Positions 1 to 7,349 of a DNA stretch of 64,000 nt are shown here, one piece after another. The stretch's first letter is position 1. Every line of letters begins with the position of its first letter. The translations under genes and the position numbers were made by a program. A model generated the notes under the pieces. That model was not told where the DNA came from. It ran no database searches and saw only the letters and a list, made by a program, of their open reading frames with translations. The DNA comes from Paenibacillus xylanexedens (GTDB lineage Bacteria; Bacillota; Bacilli; Paenibacillales; Paenibacillaceae), in the NCBI RefSeq assembly GCF_017874615.1, contig NZ_JAGIKV010000006.1, positions 1-64,000 on the forward strand, read 5' to 3'.

Positions 1-85
1 ACTCGGCGACCTCTCCCCAATTGAATTCCGGGAAAAAGTCGCCGCTTAATGGAATTTCTCTTTTTTTATTGTCTACTTGACGGGG

Positions 86-307
86 CTATGACCAACTATT
101 ATACTCTTTTATGAAGTTATCCCAGTGTTCGTCAGCCACTTTCACACCAACTCGGCCCTTTACCGAATCTGGAAAGAAAGCAACTCTATTCAATTCGTCT
201 ATTCCGATAACTTTTTTCACGTTAGCAACATTCTCTTCAGACAACCTTACGAAACCAGGAAACCTCAACATACTCTCCAATTGTTCTTGAACTTCTTTTT
301 CGTTCAT
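86..307 (-). CDS. hypothetical phage protein, 73 aa
   Basis: Unrecognised small protein with mixed charge and no membrane segment or metal motif. The ATG follows a strong AGGAGG box. It stands apart from the early operon, beyond that operon's terminator and behind its own plausible promoter, so it may start the next transcription unit, which continues past the left edge. After its TAG stop the same frame stays open to the window edge and reads like protein (PLSGDFFPEFNWGEVAE), so the gene may once have been longer. Function unknown. Confidence 0.6.
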   Translation of the reverse strand: MNEKEVQEQLESMLRFPGFVRLSEENVANVKKVIGIDELNRVAFFPDSVKGRVGVKVADEHWDNFIKEYNSWS

Positions 308-340
308 CTTGAACCCTCCTATGATGTGGTATACGCCACA

Positions 341-370
341 ATCATACTAACTTATAGGTTAAGGAGGCAA
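341..370 (-). promoter_or_regulatory. putative promoter of the leftmost gene
   Basis: On the minus strand a TTGCCT -35 box and a TATGAT -10 box are separated by 18 bases, ending about 33 bases before the start of the 73-aa gene. The match is fair, not perfect. It lies in the 322-base gene-free stretch 308-629, which otherwise holds the early-operon terminator (528-568) and a small GC-rich hairpin at 475-492. Confidence 0.35.
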
Positions 371-527
371 TAGGATTGTTATACCCATCCTACCTAAACC
401 ACGTTTAACGTGACCATAGTCAGTAGGACAGGCTTATATATGTGATGTGCAAAGGCACCGTTCACTATCGGAGGGCCGCCTTTTACAGCGGCTATAGAAA
501 AAGTTATGGATACCGTATATAAGAAAA

Positions 528-568
528 ACCTATAGTGAGAGAATTATTTATTCTCTCTACCTATAGGT
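528..568 (-). terminator. rho-independent terminator of the early phage operon
   Basis: The arms ACCTATAG-GAGAGAAT and ATTCTCTC-CTATAGGT pair through two 8-bp helices separated by an asymmetric internal loop. On the minus strand the hairpin is followed by TTTTTCTTATA. It lies 62 bases past the stop of the sigma-like gene, the last gene of the leftward operon. Confidence 0.7.
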
Positions 569-629
569 GGCATTCGTATGGGGAATTTCGGCGTTTTATT
601 TCTGGTGAATTATTTGAAAAATTTATTTA

Positions 630-1169
630 TTACTCGTAACCACCTAAAAATAGGCTACTCTGTAAATCATCTGAAATTTTATGCTGTGCAGTTTTAACGT
701 AGCTCTGTACTGCGCTCTTGCTAATGTTAAGCGCCATTGCAATATCAGCGAACGAATGACAGTCCCCATGCTTCATTACATAGCATTCTCTTTCTCTTGG
801 CGACAACCGCGACAATGCATCCTCGATCTGAAACAATTGCCAGTCTGATAGGTTTGCACTACTGCCGGCATGCCCCTGTTGAACGTATGCTTGCATCTTA
901 AGAGGATCTACCAACTTCTCACGTTGATATGCCGCTAATCGTTCAACGCCTCGTTTGTTTCCTGGTCGTCTGCCTGTACTCAACCACTCGATAGCGTAAT
1001 CACAATCAGACACCATCTGAGCAATTAACTTTTTATCTGATTCATTCTCATGAGCTTTAGCCCGGTCATACGCTCTATTCGCTATTCTGCGCGATTCTTT
1101 GTAACTGGAGACTGTAGCTTCTCCAAAGCCGTCTATGCTTACTTCTGGACTAAGCTGAGCCATAATCAT
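630..1169 (-). CDS. sigma-70 region 4-like phage late-gene regulator
   Basis: 179 residues. The C-terminal part (about 115-166) is a sigma region 4-type helix-turn-helix: LSPRERECYVMKH followed by SFADIAMALNISKSAVQSYV. The N-terminal two thirds are charged and not recognised, and no region 2 is visible. Proteins of this form, such as Xpf of the B. subtilis PBSX prophage, usually switch on late genes. Its place as the last gene before the operon terminator suits that role. Two starts are possible (MIMAQL or MAQL), both after GGGGAGAAAAAGG. It could instead be an ArpU-like regulator; the domain call is firm, the late-switch role is inferred. Confidence 0.8.
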   Translation of the reverse strand: MIMAQLSPEVSIDGFGEATVSSYKESRRIANRAYDRAKAHENESDKKLIAQMVSDCDYAIEWLSTGRRPGNKRGVERLAAYQREKLVDPLKMQAYVQQGHAGSSANLSDWQLFQIEDALSRLSPRERECYVMKHGDCHSFADIAMALNISKSAVQSYVKTAQHKISDDLQSSLFLGGYE

Positions 1170-1184
1170 CCTTTTTCTCCCCTT

Positions 1185-1391
1185 TTACATAAAATCGAAT
1201 ATAGTTGTTTGTCCTTCTTCCACATACTCTGATGCATCTATAATGAGTCCCTGATCCAACCATTCCTTGGGTGCATCCTTTTGATAATGCGGCCATACTG
1301 GCACGCCTGACACTGATCTTGACGGGTTTTTAGCTGCTGCTATATACGTCCACACCCAATATGTTTGGGCTGTAACTTTTTCTCCGCTCAT
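1185..1391 (-). CDS. hypothetical phage protein, 68 aa
   Basis: Small, aromatic-rich, probably soluble protein (QTYWVWTYIAAAKNPSRS). The ATG follows AAGGAGTGGTCAT. It lies between thyA and the sigma-like gene in the same transcript. No family recognised. Confidence 0.6.
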   Translation of the reverse strand: MSGEKVTAQTYWVWTYIAAAKNPSRSVSGVPVWPHYQKDAPKEWLDQGLIIDASEYVEEGQTTIFDFM

Positions 1392-1402
1392 ATGACCACT
1401 CC

Positions 1403-2197
1403 TTACACCGATACAGGCGCTTTGATAGCCGGGTGATGTTTGTACCCGATAAACTCAAAGTCCTCGTATACGTAATCGTCGATGCTCTCAGGCTTACGTT
1501 TGATGTGTAACTGGGGAAGTGAATATGGTTCGCGTGTCAGCTGCTCTTTTACTTGGTCAATATGGTCGTTATAAATGTGTACGTCTCCACCGGACCAGAT
1601 GAATTCTCCTACTTCTAAATCACATTGTTGAGCAATCATATGTGTCAGTAATGCGTAGCTGGAAATATTGAAACCAAGGCCAAGGAACGAATCCACTGAA
1701 CGCATTGTTAGCATGCAGGATAGTTTTCCTTCTGACACGTAGAACTGGTATGCAAAGTGACATGGTGGAAGTTTCATTTGGTGTATCACTCCAACGTTCC
1801 AAGCGCTCACCAGATGCCGCCTTGAGTCCGGATTGTTTTTGATTGAATCAATTACCGCTTGGATCTGATCAACCTTTTCTCCGTTAGGAGCTTCCCAGGT
1901 ACGCCACTGAGAACCGTACACCGGACCAAGATTACCGTTCTCGTCTGCCCAGTCATCCCAGATTTTCACGTTGTTATCTTGCAGGTACTTGATATTTGTT
2001 TCGCCGCTCAGGAACCAGAGAAGTTCATTAATTACTGATTTAAGGTGTATCTTCTTCGTTGTTATAAGAGGAAATCCTTCCGATAAATCCCATCTCAGCT
2101 GCCGTCCGAACACGGATAACGTTCCTGTGCCGGTCCTGTCTCCCTTTGGTGTTCCGTTGGTTAATATGTCATGTAGTAGTTCTAGATAGTTTTTCAA
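1403..2197 (-). CDS. thyA: thymidylate synthase
   Basis: Makes dTMP from dUMP using methylene-tetrahydrofolate. Full-length 264-residue ThyA. Visible motifs are the phosphate-binding [13 protein letters not shown], the catalytic Cys146 in [23 protein letters not shown] and the C-terminal [10 protein letters not shown]. The start is a TTG that overlaps the upstream gene's stop as TTGA, with AAGG 9 bases before, so translation is probably coupled. Together with the phage dUTPase it would pull the nucleotide pool towards dTTP. Phage origin is inferred from position inside the early operon. Confidence 0.97.
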   Translation of the reverse strand: MKNYLELLHDILTNGTPKGDRTGTGTLSVFGRQLRWDLSEGFPLITTKKIHLKSVINELLWFLSGETNIKYLQDNNVKIWDDWADENGNLGPVYGSQWRTWEAPNGEKVDQIQAVIDSIKNNPDSRRHLVSAWNVGVIHQMKLPPCHFAYQFYVSEGKLSCMLTMRSVDSFLGLGFNISSYALLTHMIAQQCDLEVGEFIWSGGDVHIYNDHIDQVKEQLTREPYSLPQLHIKRKPESIDDYVYEDFEFIGYKHHPAIKAPVSV

Positions 2198-2481
2198 ACC
2201 GGATCGCCTTCTATCTTTTTAACGATATTTAACGAAGGGGCGTAATAATCATCAAGAATACTTTTCCCTCCACGTGGTACAGATACGATTAATCTGTCAT
2301 ACACATCATTAATGTTCTGAAATTTAACTCTTGATTTTGGTATTTTATTAAAATTCGGCACAATCTTGAAAGCTTTTGCCCCTTTAATGCAGATTCCTAT
2401 TACAATCCCCTGTTTTTCTTTAGCGCTTCCTCCCGCTTGGGATTTCCAGAAAACTTTCTCTCCAATGCTTATCGTATTCAT
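2194..2481 (-). CDS. hypothetical phage protein, 95 aa
   Basis: Basic, beta-rich-looking protein beginning [18 protein letters not shown], a pattern resembling small SH3-like or KOW-type folds, though no family is certain. The start follows AGGAGGGAAAAA; a longer reading to an upstream ATG lacks a ribosome site. Its stop overlaps the thyA start. Confidence 0.55.
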   Translation of the reverse strand: MNTISIGEKVFWKSQAGGSAKEKQGIVIGICIKGAKAFKIVPNFNKIPKSRVKFQNINDVYDRLIVSVPRGGKSILDDYYAPSLNIVKKIEGDPV

Positions 2482-2519
2482 TTTTTCCCTCCTACTGAAT
2501 GTATTGTTCGTTTTAACAT

Positions 2520-2735
2520 CTAGGAAGCGCAACCTTCACAAGCGATGTAGTTGTCTCCGACCTTTTTGCTGATGTTAATGACTTTGCCTAACTTGATATC
2601 CGACTCATCCGTGAACTCCAGATCGGCTATACGAGCAACGATCAGTGCAGCAGCCTCTTCTTGTGTCGGCGCTTCTTGGCTGAACTCTGAAGTTGATTGA
2701 ACGGACAAAACTTCATATTCAAATGTGTATCTCAT
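2520..2735 (-). CDS. hypothetical phage protein, 71 aa
   Basis: Starts MRYTFEYEVLSVQST. The ATG overlaps the stop of the upstream gene (ATGA) and follows AAGGAGG by 10 bases. It ends with a lone CEGC pair. No known domain recognised. Confidence 0.55.
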   Translation of the reverse strand: MRYTFEYEVLSVQSTSEFSQEAPTQEEAAALIVARIADLEFTDESDIKLGKVINISKKVGDNYIACEGCAS

Positions 2736-3043
2736 CTCTTTGTATCCTCCTTGGGTATAGACTCCCAAACCTTCTGGCATCGTTTCAACGGAATAGCGAA
2801 CAGTTCTTCATCGAACACCACATTTGCATACCAACCAAATTCATACCACTGAATGCTCTCGATCTTCACTTTTTGAAGGAATGGGTGGTGTATTTCCTCA
2901 ATCACGGTTACCGTATCACCAGGCTTAATTGTTGGATCGTATTGACCACGCTCAATCTTATCCAAGACAAAGGCATGCACATCAGGCGAAATGTCCTCGT
3001 TCGCCAAGTCATACAGCAGCTTATCTGCATCTATCAGTTTCAT
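2732..3043 (-). CDS. hypothetical phage protein, 103 aa
   Basis: Begins MKLIDADKLLYDLANEDIS, an N-terminus common in small phage accessory proteins that start with a short KLIDAD helix. The rest is acidic and predicted soluble. AAGGAGGATGAAGC precedes the ATG, which overlaps the stop of the upstream gene. Function unknown. Confidence 0.6.
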   Translation of the reverse strand: MKLIDADKLLYDLANEDISPDVHAFVLDKIERGQYDPTIKPGDTVTVIEEIHHPFLQKVKIESIQWYEFGWYANVVFDEELFAIPLKRCQKVWESIPKEDTKR

Positions 3044-3267
3044 GCTTCATCCTCCTTAACATTTGGGAAAGTAAAAGGTGCAAAGTGTGTTACATTCATC
3101 ATCATTGCTTCGCCCCAAGGCACGGATACAGTACGCTTAAACCATCTATATCCGGTTGGGCTATGAGCGAAAAAACCAACATCAATTGTTTGTCCATCCG
3201 TGACAAGGTGGTCAATATGGCTGTTTATACTTCGATCGTTTTTATCAAATTCACGCCAGTCAATCAT
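3040..3267 (-). CDS. DUF551-like phage protein
   Basis: 75 residues starting MIDWREFDKNDRSINSHIDH and ending with a VTHFAPFTFP block. The WR-[EK]-[FY]-D start and VTHxAP end recur in at least three other genes of this operon (3506-3730, 4409-4843, 6373-6681), so this is one member of an expanded family. The pattern resembles DUF551 proteins of phages, whose role is unknown. Confidence 0.6.
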   Translation of the reverse strand: MIDWREFDKNDRSINSHIDHLVTDGQTIDVGFFAHSPTGYRWFKRTVSVPWGEAMMMNVTHFAPFTFPNVKEDEA

Positions 3268-3313
3268 GCTTCATCCCTACCCTCTAGTAAGTGTGGGTGT
3301 ATCGCTATCTCTC

Positions 3314-3505
3314 TCATGCTTCTTCCTCCCCAGGTAGGACAAGATTGTACCAGCCACCATATATCTGTTTGCGAGCCCATGCGATGTGCTTATCTAGTAA
3401 CATGTCCTCAACTTCTTTTTCAGTCTTGCCTTCGAATTCTTCATCTGGTATATCAATCACATCATTCTTTTTATCTAACCGTGCCCAGAACTCATACTGT
3501 GCCAT
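3314..3505 (-). CDS. hypothetical phage protein, 63 aa
   Basis: Small acidic protein (MAQYEFWARLDKKNDVIDIP) with a conserved-looking WYNLVLPGEEEA end. The ATG immediately follows the TAA of the broken DUF551-like frame upstream, with GGGGAGG before it, so the two were probably coupled. No family assigned. Confidence 0.55.
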   Translation of the reverse strand: MAQYEFWARLDKKNDVIDIPDEEFEGKTEKEVEDMLLDKHIAWARKQIYGGWYNLVLPGEEEA

Positions 3506-3730
3506 TTATGTTTCCTCCCCAGGTAGGTTAATAGGTGTGTTTATAGGCGCCCAATGAGTTACTTCGTTGACGGTATATCCGCCTGCTCAGCTCCATTCAT
3601 AATGTCGACCTGGCATGAAGCTTTTGGCACGTTCAGCAATATTCACGCCTCTCTGTTTGCTATAGACCCAATGTGGTACATGGCTTTCGATACTTCGGTC
3701 TGTTGGATCGTATTTACGCCAATCTATCAT
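3506..3730 (-). pseudogene. DUF551-like gene interrupted by an in-frame TGA
   Basis: The frame begins MIDWRKYDPTDRSIESHVPH, runs 47 codons to YEWS, meets TGA at 3587-3589, then continues for 26 codons as AGGYTVNEVTHWAPINTP to a TAA at 3506-3508. The intact paralogue at 6373-6681 reads YEWSDSGGYLIKDVTQWAPINTP across the same point, so the TGA lies between YEWS and GGY where the paralogue has sense codons. Both flanking overlaps (ATGA upstream, TAAATG downstream) are kept, which suggests a recent point mutation. Translational readthrough is possible but not supported by anything visible. Confidence 0.75.
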
Positions 3731-3927
3731 TCTGTATCCGCTCCTTCCCCACCCAATTTCACCATGCGTCCAGTGGAGTCAACTACCGTATCAGGTGTTC
3801 CGTAACCTCGTTCAGCAGCCATTGCAGCACGTTCCAGCAAAGCTTCCTTGGACAACGGTTCGTACCATTCCGAAAACATTACGCGCTTCTCTCCTACGTA
3901 GAAATTGTGTGTCACGACTTTACTCAT
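3727..3927 (-). CDS. hypothetical phage protein, 66 aa
   Basis: Begins MSKVVTHNFYVGEKRVMFSE. This internal ATG is preferred over one 99 bases upstream because GAAGGAG precedes it and it just overlaps the YopX-like gene's end. Its stop overlaps the next frame by ATGA. Function unknown. Confidence 0.55.
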   Translation of the reverse strand: MSKVVTHNFYVGEKRVMFSEWYEPLSKEALLERAAMAAERGYGTPDTVVDSTGRMVKLGGEGADTE

Positions 3928-4321
3928 GCTTATCCGCTCCTTCCTTGGGAGCCAACCCTTGACGAGAGTGTACATTTCCGACAACCCTAACGCCTTCTGC
4001 CCAGCAGTATGATCCATCAAATTCAATCACTTCAGATGCCCAAAGGTACCCGTCTGCCAAGGAATCAGCGACAAACATGAATCCACTGCCCTCATACTTC
4101 ACTTCACAAATGTGCGTTTCGCCTTCATATTCCAATTCGACGATATCACTTTCAAATACCTCGACTTGGTCGCCTGATTCATCATGGAAGCCTGCGTATT
4201 GCAACCACTTCACGTTTCCATTGAAGGGCTTAGAACCCATTTCAATTAAATCTTCGATAGTGAATGTCTTACCCATCTGGCAGTGTTCTGTTAGAAATGC
4301 TGCAAATTTAATCTCACGCAT
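3920..4321 (-). CDS. YopX-family phage protein
   Basis: 133 residues. Shows the YopX pattern: an MREIKFAAF start, a central LQYAGFHDESGD then ESDIVELEY block like the usual [20 protein letters not shown], and a VVGNVHS end. The family is widespread in phages of Bacillota and is structurally a beta-rich fold; its function is not established. AGGAGGATATACAAG precedes the ATG. Between this gene and the one upstream is an 87-base gap with a GC-rich hairpin-forming stretch. Confidence 0.8.
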   Translation of the reverse strand: MREIKFAAFLTEHCQMGKTFTIEDLIEMGSKPFNGNVKWLQYAGFHDESGDQVEVFESDIVELEYEGETHICEVKYEGSGFMFVADSLADGYLWASEVIEFDGSYCWAEGVRVVGNVHSRQGLAPKEGADKHE

Positions 4322-4408
4322 CTTGTATATCCTCCTATTTGGGGAGACCAGACCTGATCCGGCCTCGCTTCGCTTAGTATTTCGGTCGTTCCGAGGGCCT
4401 GACGGCCG

Positions 4409-4843
4409 TTAACCATCAATCTCCGGTACTGCAATCGGCGTCCAGTGTGTATGGCAATCCGGCCAATCAGAATCTAACGGTGTGCCGCAGTATGGAGGTT
4501 CTGAAATAGAAAACTCCCACCACAGTACGTCTCCATAATCTTCATGCCAATCCTCGATTGGTCTTGGAGTACGTAAGTTATCAATCTCTTTTTTCAGCCG
4601 AATGTTATCTTCTAGCAGATCACCATTCTTTTTTGTAGATGATACGTCGATGCCTACTTCTGAGTAATGAGTTACCCCCACAACCTCCGATCCAGTCAAT
4701 ACACACCAGAAGCAAGTTTCGCCGTCGTAATTGTAGAACTCGGTTGTAATGTACTCCCCTGTCTCGTTACCCGGCACATATACAAGGTACGTTTTCCCGC
4801 CTTGTGGTGGTTTTTTTGGGTCGAACTCTCTCCAGTCATACAC
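4409..4843 (-). CDS. DUF551-like phage protein, two-part
   Basis: 144 residues starting at GTG six bases after AGGAGGG. It begins MYDWREFDPKKPPQGGKTYL and has two family-type blocks: a first half ending VTHYSEVG, then a coiled stretch (about residues 75-95), then a second half ending HTHWTPIAVPEI. This suggests fusion or internal duplication of the DUF551-like unit seen elsewhere in the operon. Role unknown. Confidence 0.65.
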   Translation of the reverse strand: MYDWREFDPKKPPQGGKTYLVYVPGNETGEYITTEFYNYDGETCFWCVLTGSEVVGVTHYSEVGIDVSSTKKNGDLLEDNIRLKKEIDNLRTPRPIEDWHEDYGDVLWWEFSISEPPYCGTPLDSDWPDCHTHWTPIAVPEIDG

Positions 4844-4863
4844 GTCTATCCCTCCTATGAATG

Positions 4864-5178
4864 TTATAAGTCCAGTGCATCAAACAGTGCCGCTTTGCAT
4901 ATAGCTTCTGGTGCCGTTAAAGCATGTGCTGAATACCCTAATACAGTGCAGATATAACCTCCACTATGGTTTGTTTCAACTGCGGCATAGTGTCCGCATG
5001 AAGCAATTATGTCCCACGCATCTGTCATATCTGATGAATAGTTTTTGCACCATGTTTTGATATGTTCAATTGGATTGGTGTGTCCAGGGAACATGACGTG
5101 CTTGGCTACCCATGCATCCAGTTGCTTTCCGACTGGTTCAAACTGCACTTGCTCCCTGGTCAACGCTGTTTGTGTCAT
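4864..5178 (-). CDS. phage ABA-sandwich-like protein
   Basis: 104 residues with LDAWVAKHVMFPG, YSSDMTDAWDII and TAPEAICKAALF, the three landmarks usual for the small phage ABA-sandwich family (related to DUF2591). These are common accessory proteins of unknown role in phages of Gram-positive bacteria. GGGAGGATATATAG precedes the ATG. Confidence 0.65.
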   Translation of the reverse strand: MTQTALTREQVQFEPVGKQLDAWVAKHVMFPGHTNPIEHIKTWCKNYSSDMTDAWDIIASCGHYAAVETNHSGGYICTVLGYSAHALTAPEAICKAALFDALDL

Positions 5179-5191
5179 CTATATATCCTCC

Positions 5192-5341
5192 CTACTCTTC
5201 AAATAATTTAAGTTCGTGGAATTGACCAGTCTCTTCAATAGCCATTTTCAAATCTTCCAACGCTTCTGTGTATACAGCCTGATCGCCGTCATTTGGATAT
5301 TCGATCATCAATTGTCCGTGTAAAAAGATTCCGATTTTCAT
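5192..5341 (-). CDS. small phage protein, 49 aa
   Basis: Starts MKIGIFLHGQLMIEYPNDGD and ends LKLFEE. A perfect AAGGAGG box lies 7 bases before the ATG, and the gene fills the gap between its neighbours, which together make it likely real. Acidic and soluble; no family recognised. Confidence 0.6.
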   Translation of the reverse strand: MKIGIFLHGQLMIEYPNDGDQAVYTEALEDLKMAIEETGQFHELKLFEE

Positions 5342-5375
5342 GTGTTATCCTCCTTAGTAGGGAGAGGCCCAAACC

Positions 5376-5576
5376 TCAACCCTTGATGTTTTGCTTTATA
5401 TCCGTCAACGCCCGGGCAGCTATGCGTTTTACATCCACTTGGTCGTAACAATCGCCTGCGTGTGCCGGGATCGTAATAACCATGTTGGATTGCTCATACC
5501 GTTTGTAGTTGCCCGTCTGTTTGCCACAGATCATGCATTTCTTGCTTTCGCTCGAAGATGAGAATCCTACTATCAT
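5376..5576 (-). CDS. hypothetical phage protein with CxxC, 66 aa
   Basis: Begins MIVGFSSSSESKKCMICGKQ. One CMIC pair plus later Cys and His residues may bind a metal. The start overlaps the upstream gene's stop. Function unknown. Confidence 0.55.
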   Translation of the reverse strand: MIVGFSSSSESKKCMICGKQTGNYKRYEQSNMVITIPAHAGDCYDQVDVKRIAARALTDIKQNIKG

Positions 5577-6007
5577 TGGTTCCCCTCTCCTTCCTGACCC
5601 ACCGCCAGTGCTTCACGTGCAATCCGTCCAGGGTTAATCCGCCGTGTTGTCCACACTTCCAATCCCTGCTCATCAAACGTACATGCCCATTCGCCCATTG
5701 AGATTGCATTCAGTGCGTAACGTGCCTCTTCAAGCTCCTTACGAAGCCGGTCATTTTCCCGTTCAAGATCAGCGTTTTCGCACACTGGGCATGTGTGATT
5801 CCCGTTCCCCTCACCTGTCGCCGGGTCAATATCTTCGTGACATGCATCATAAGTGAATCCGCATTCCGGACAATCCCACAACTCGACTTTCTCAGCTTTG
5901 AGCCTTTCAATCTCTGCGTACGCCTCTTCCAGATCATCCATCAGTGACACCGGATACGGACAACGTGCCGCTGCCAGCCTGCGTTTAACATCCAAGATAG
6001 TTTTCAT
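5573..6007 (-). CDS. zinc-ribbon and coiled-coil phage protein
   Basis: 144 residues. A heptad-like helix lies near residues 20-40 (LEEAYAEIERLKAEKVE), followed by a four-cysteine ribbon CPEC...CPVC (about 45-76), a second coil ENADLERENDRLRKELEEAR and a C-terminal domain with WACTFDEQG. This layout is frequent in phage and host ead/Ea22-like accessory proteins; no function is known. The start overlaps the preceding gene. Confidence 0.65.
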   Translation of the reverse strand: MKTILDVKRRLAAARCPYPVSLMDDLEEAYAEIERLKAEKVELWDCPECGFTYDACHEDIDPATGEGNGNHTCPVCENADLERENDRLRKELEEARYALNAISMGEWACTFDEQGLEVWTTRRINPGRIAREALAVGQEGEGNQ

Positions 6008-6279
6008 GACTGCTCTTCCTCCCTCATCTTCGATTCGTTCTTCAGTTCCTGATGATCAGACCATGTATTGCCCACTAGCGTATCCACATGGCGTGTGATC
6101 CGCTCTTTCAGTTCATCCATCACCTGATACGGGAAAGGTACCTCTTCCTTCCTGAGCTTGCCGCGACCCGTGTCGTTTGGTCTGTTGCCTTGATATTCAT
6201 TAGCAACTTTCCATCCATGACTGCGCGTTTCTCTGGTGTATAAACGATATGCGCTAAGTATGAGCTTGTCGCCTGTCAA
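6004..6279 (-). CDS. hypothetical phage protein, 91 aa
   Basis: Reads MTGDKLILSAYRLYTRETRS. The chosen start is a TTG overlapping the stop of a 20-codon gene upstream (TTGA), which would give coupling; an alternative GTG three codons earlier has no ribosome site. Charged and soluble; family not recognised. Confidence 0.5.
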   Translation of the reverse strand: MTGDKLILSAYRLYTRETRSHGWKVANEYQGNRPNDTGRGKLRKEEVPFPYQVMDELKERITRHVDTLVGNTWSDHQELKNESKMREEEQS

Positions 6280-6338
6280 AACGACCACTTAGCAAGCATT
6301 AAGTTGTCTTTGTCCGTGCGTTCAATTGTGTATTCCAT
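6276..6338 (-). CDS. possible 20-aa phage miniprotein
   Basis: A 20-codon frame, MEYTIERTDKDNLMLAKWSF, with AAGGAGGGATATAC just before the ATG. Its TGA overlaps the TTG start of the next gene. It may be a real peptide or only a leader for coupling; the strong ribosome site is the main support. Confidence 0.45.
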   Translation of the reverse strand: MEYTIERTDKDNLMLAKWSF

Positions 6339-6372
6339 GTATATCCCTCCTTGGTTAGAGGCCCTATGGACC

Positions 6373-6681
6373 TCAAGATTGTTCTGGGGTGTTGATGGGT
6401 GCCCATTGCGTCACATCTTTGATCAAATATCCTCCAGAATCGCTCCATTCATAATGACGGCCTTTAATAATTCTTTTGGCATGTTCGGCTATAGTCACGC
6501 CTCTATGTTTGTCATAGACCAAGTGCGGGATGTGACTCGGAATGCTTCGGTCTGTCGGATCGTATTTACGCCATGGTATGCCATCCGAAGGAATGCCGTT
6601 TGCGAGGTACAGTTGTCGTGCTAAATCTTCTTTTGTCATGTGTTTGATCTGCTCTTTGAATTCCTTGAATTGTCGGCTCAT
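6373..6681 (-). CDS. DUF551-like phage protein (intact paralogue)
   Basis: 102 residues. An N-terminal helix (MSRQFKEFKEQIKHMTKEDL) precedes the family block PWRKYDPTDRSIPSHIPHLV and the end block VTQWAPINTP. Residues about 35-100 match the interrupted frame at 3506-3730 closely, so the two arose by duplication, and this copy shows what the broken one should read. The ATG overlaps the stop of the upstream gene. Function unknown. Confidence 0.65.
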   Translation of the reverse strand: MSRQFKEFKEQIKHMTKEDLARQLYLANGIPSDGIPWRKYDPTDRSIPSHIPHLVYDKHRGVTIAEHAKRIIKGRHYEWSDSGGYLIKDVTQWAPINTPEQS

Positions 6682-6992
6682 TGTTCCGCCCCGTTACCGG
6701 GAACCAATAAGCTTTCCCACGTCTCTTCTTGCATCATCCGTTTTGCTTCCTGAAGAGCTCGGATAACTACGTCAATCGACTCCACCTTGTCAAAAGTCAT
6801 TCGTACTGGTGTTTCTGCCGGCAGTGCAACGACTCTTTCATTCTTCTTCCGTTCTCCAATCGCTCCCGGTTCTTTTGGTTGGAACACAACTACACCGCAC
6901 GGATAATCCAGTTGTATCAATCCCGGCGAAACGTTGATGTCACCTGTTCCGAACTCAATTTGCGTTTGACCTTCGTGTTTAATGATCGGCAT
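6678..6992 (-). CDS. hypothetical phage protein, 104 aa
   Basis: Begins MPIIKHEGQTQIEFGTGDIN, with a beta-rich first half and a C-terminal helix (VIRALQEAKRMMQEETWESL). AAAGGAGAG precedes the ATG. Not recognised. Confidence 0.55.
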   Translation of the reverse strand: MPIIKHEGQTQIEFGTGDINVSPGLIQLDYPCGVVVFQPKEPGAIGERKKNERVVALPAETPVRMTFDKVESIDVVIRALQEAKRMMQEETWESLLVPGNGAEQ

Positions 6993-7029
6993 GTGTTATC
7001 TCTCCTTTGGTGGGCCTAAACCCACAGAA

Positions 7030-7287
7030 TTAGTCCTCAATGATTTCGTAATCCATGCATTCTGATTCGATGCTGTCAGGGCTGTCCAAGTCGGTATCCC
7101 ATCCATCGTCGCAAGTGATGCCGCGTTTTCTTAACTCATGCATAAACTCGTCTGCGCCACCCCATTCTCTATCCCCGTCTTCCAATGCTTCTTCCAGATC
7201 TGCACTCGTCATGCCATCAGGTAAATTGACGATAATCTCCCGGTTGTACTCCAATGTTTCAGTGATGATCAGTTTTGCTTTTTGCAT
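7030..7287 (-). CDS. hypothetical acidic phage protein, 85 aa
   Basis: Starts MQKAKLIITETLEYNREIIV, with an acidic tail rich in Asp and Glu. AAAGGAG lies 9 bases before this ATG, so the longer upstream reading is not used. It may be a DNA-mimic-like accessory protein, but only the charge suggests that. Confidence 0.55.
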   Translation of the reverse strand: MQKAKLIITETLEYNREIIVNLPDGMTSADLEEALEDGDREWGGADEFMHELRKRGITCDDGWDTDLDSPDSIESECMDYEIIED

Positions 7288-7349
7288 GTTCATTCGCTCC
7301 TTTAAATTTGGTTTAGTGTGTGGTGGGAAGGGAGGGTATTCCCTTCCTC

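Noticed and set aside
5-43. 14-bp stem at the left edge (GGCGAC... and ...GTCGCC) that pairs with several G-U pairs on the minus strand
   Set aside because: No T-run follows, and the stretch reads as plausible coding sequence, so chance complementarity is likelier than a functional hairpin.
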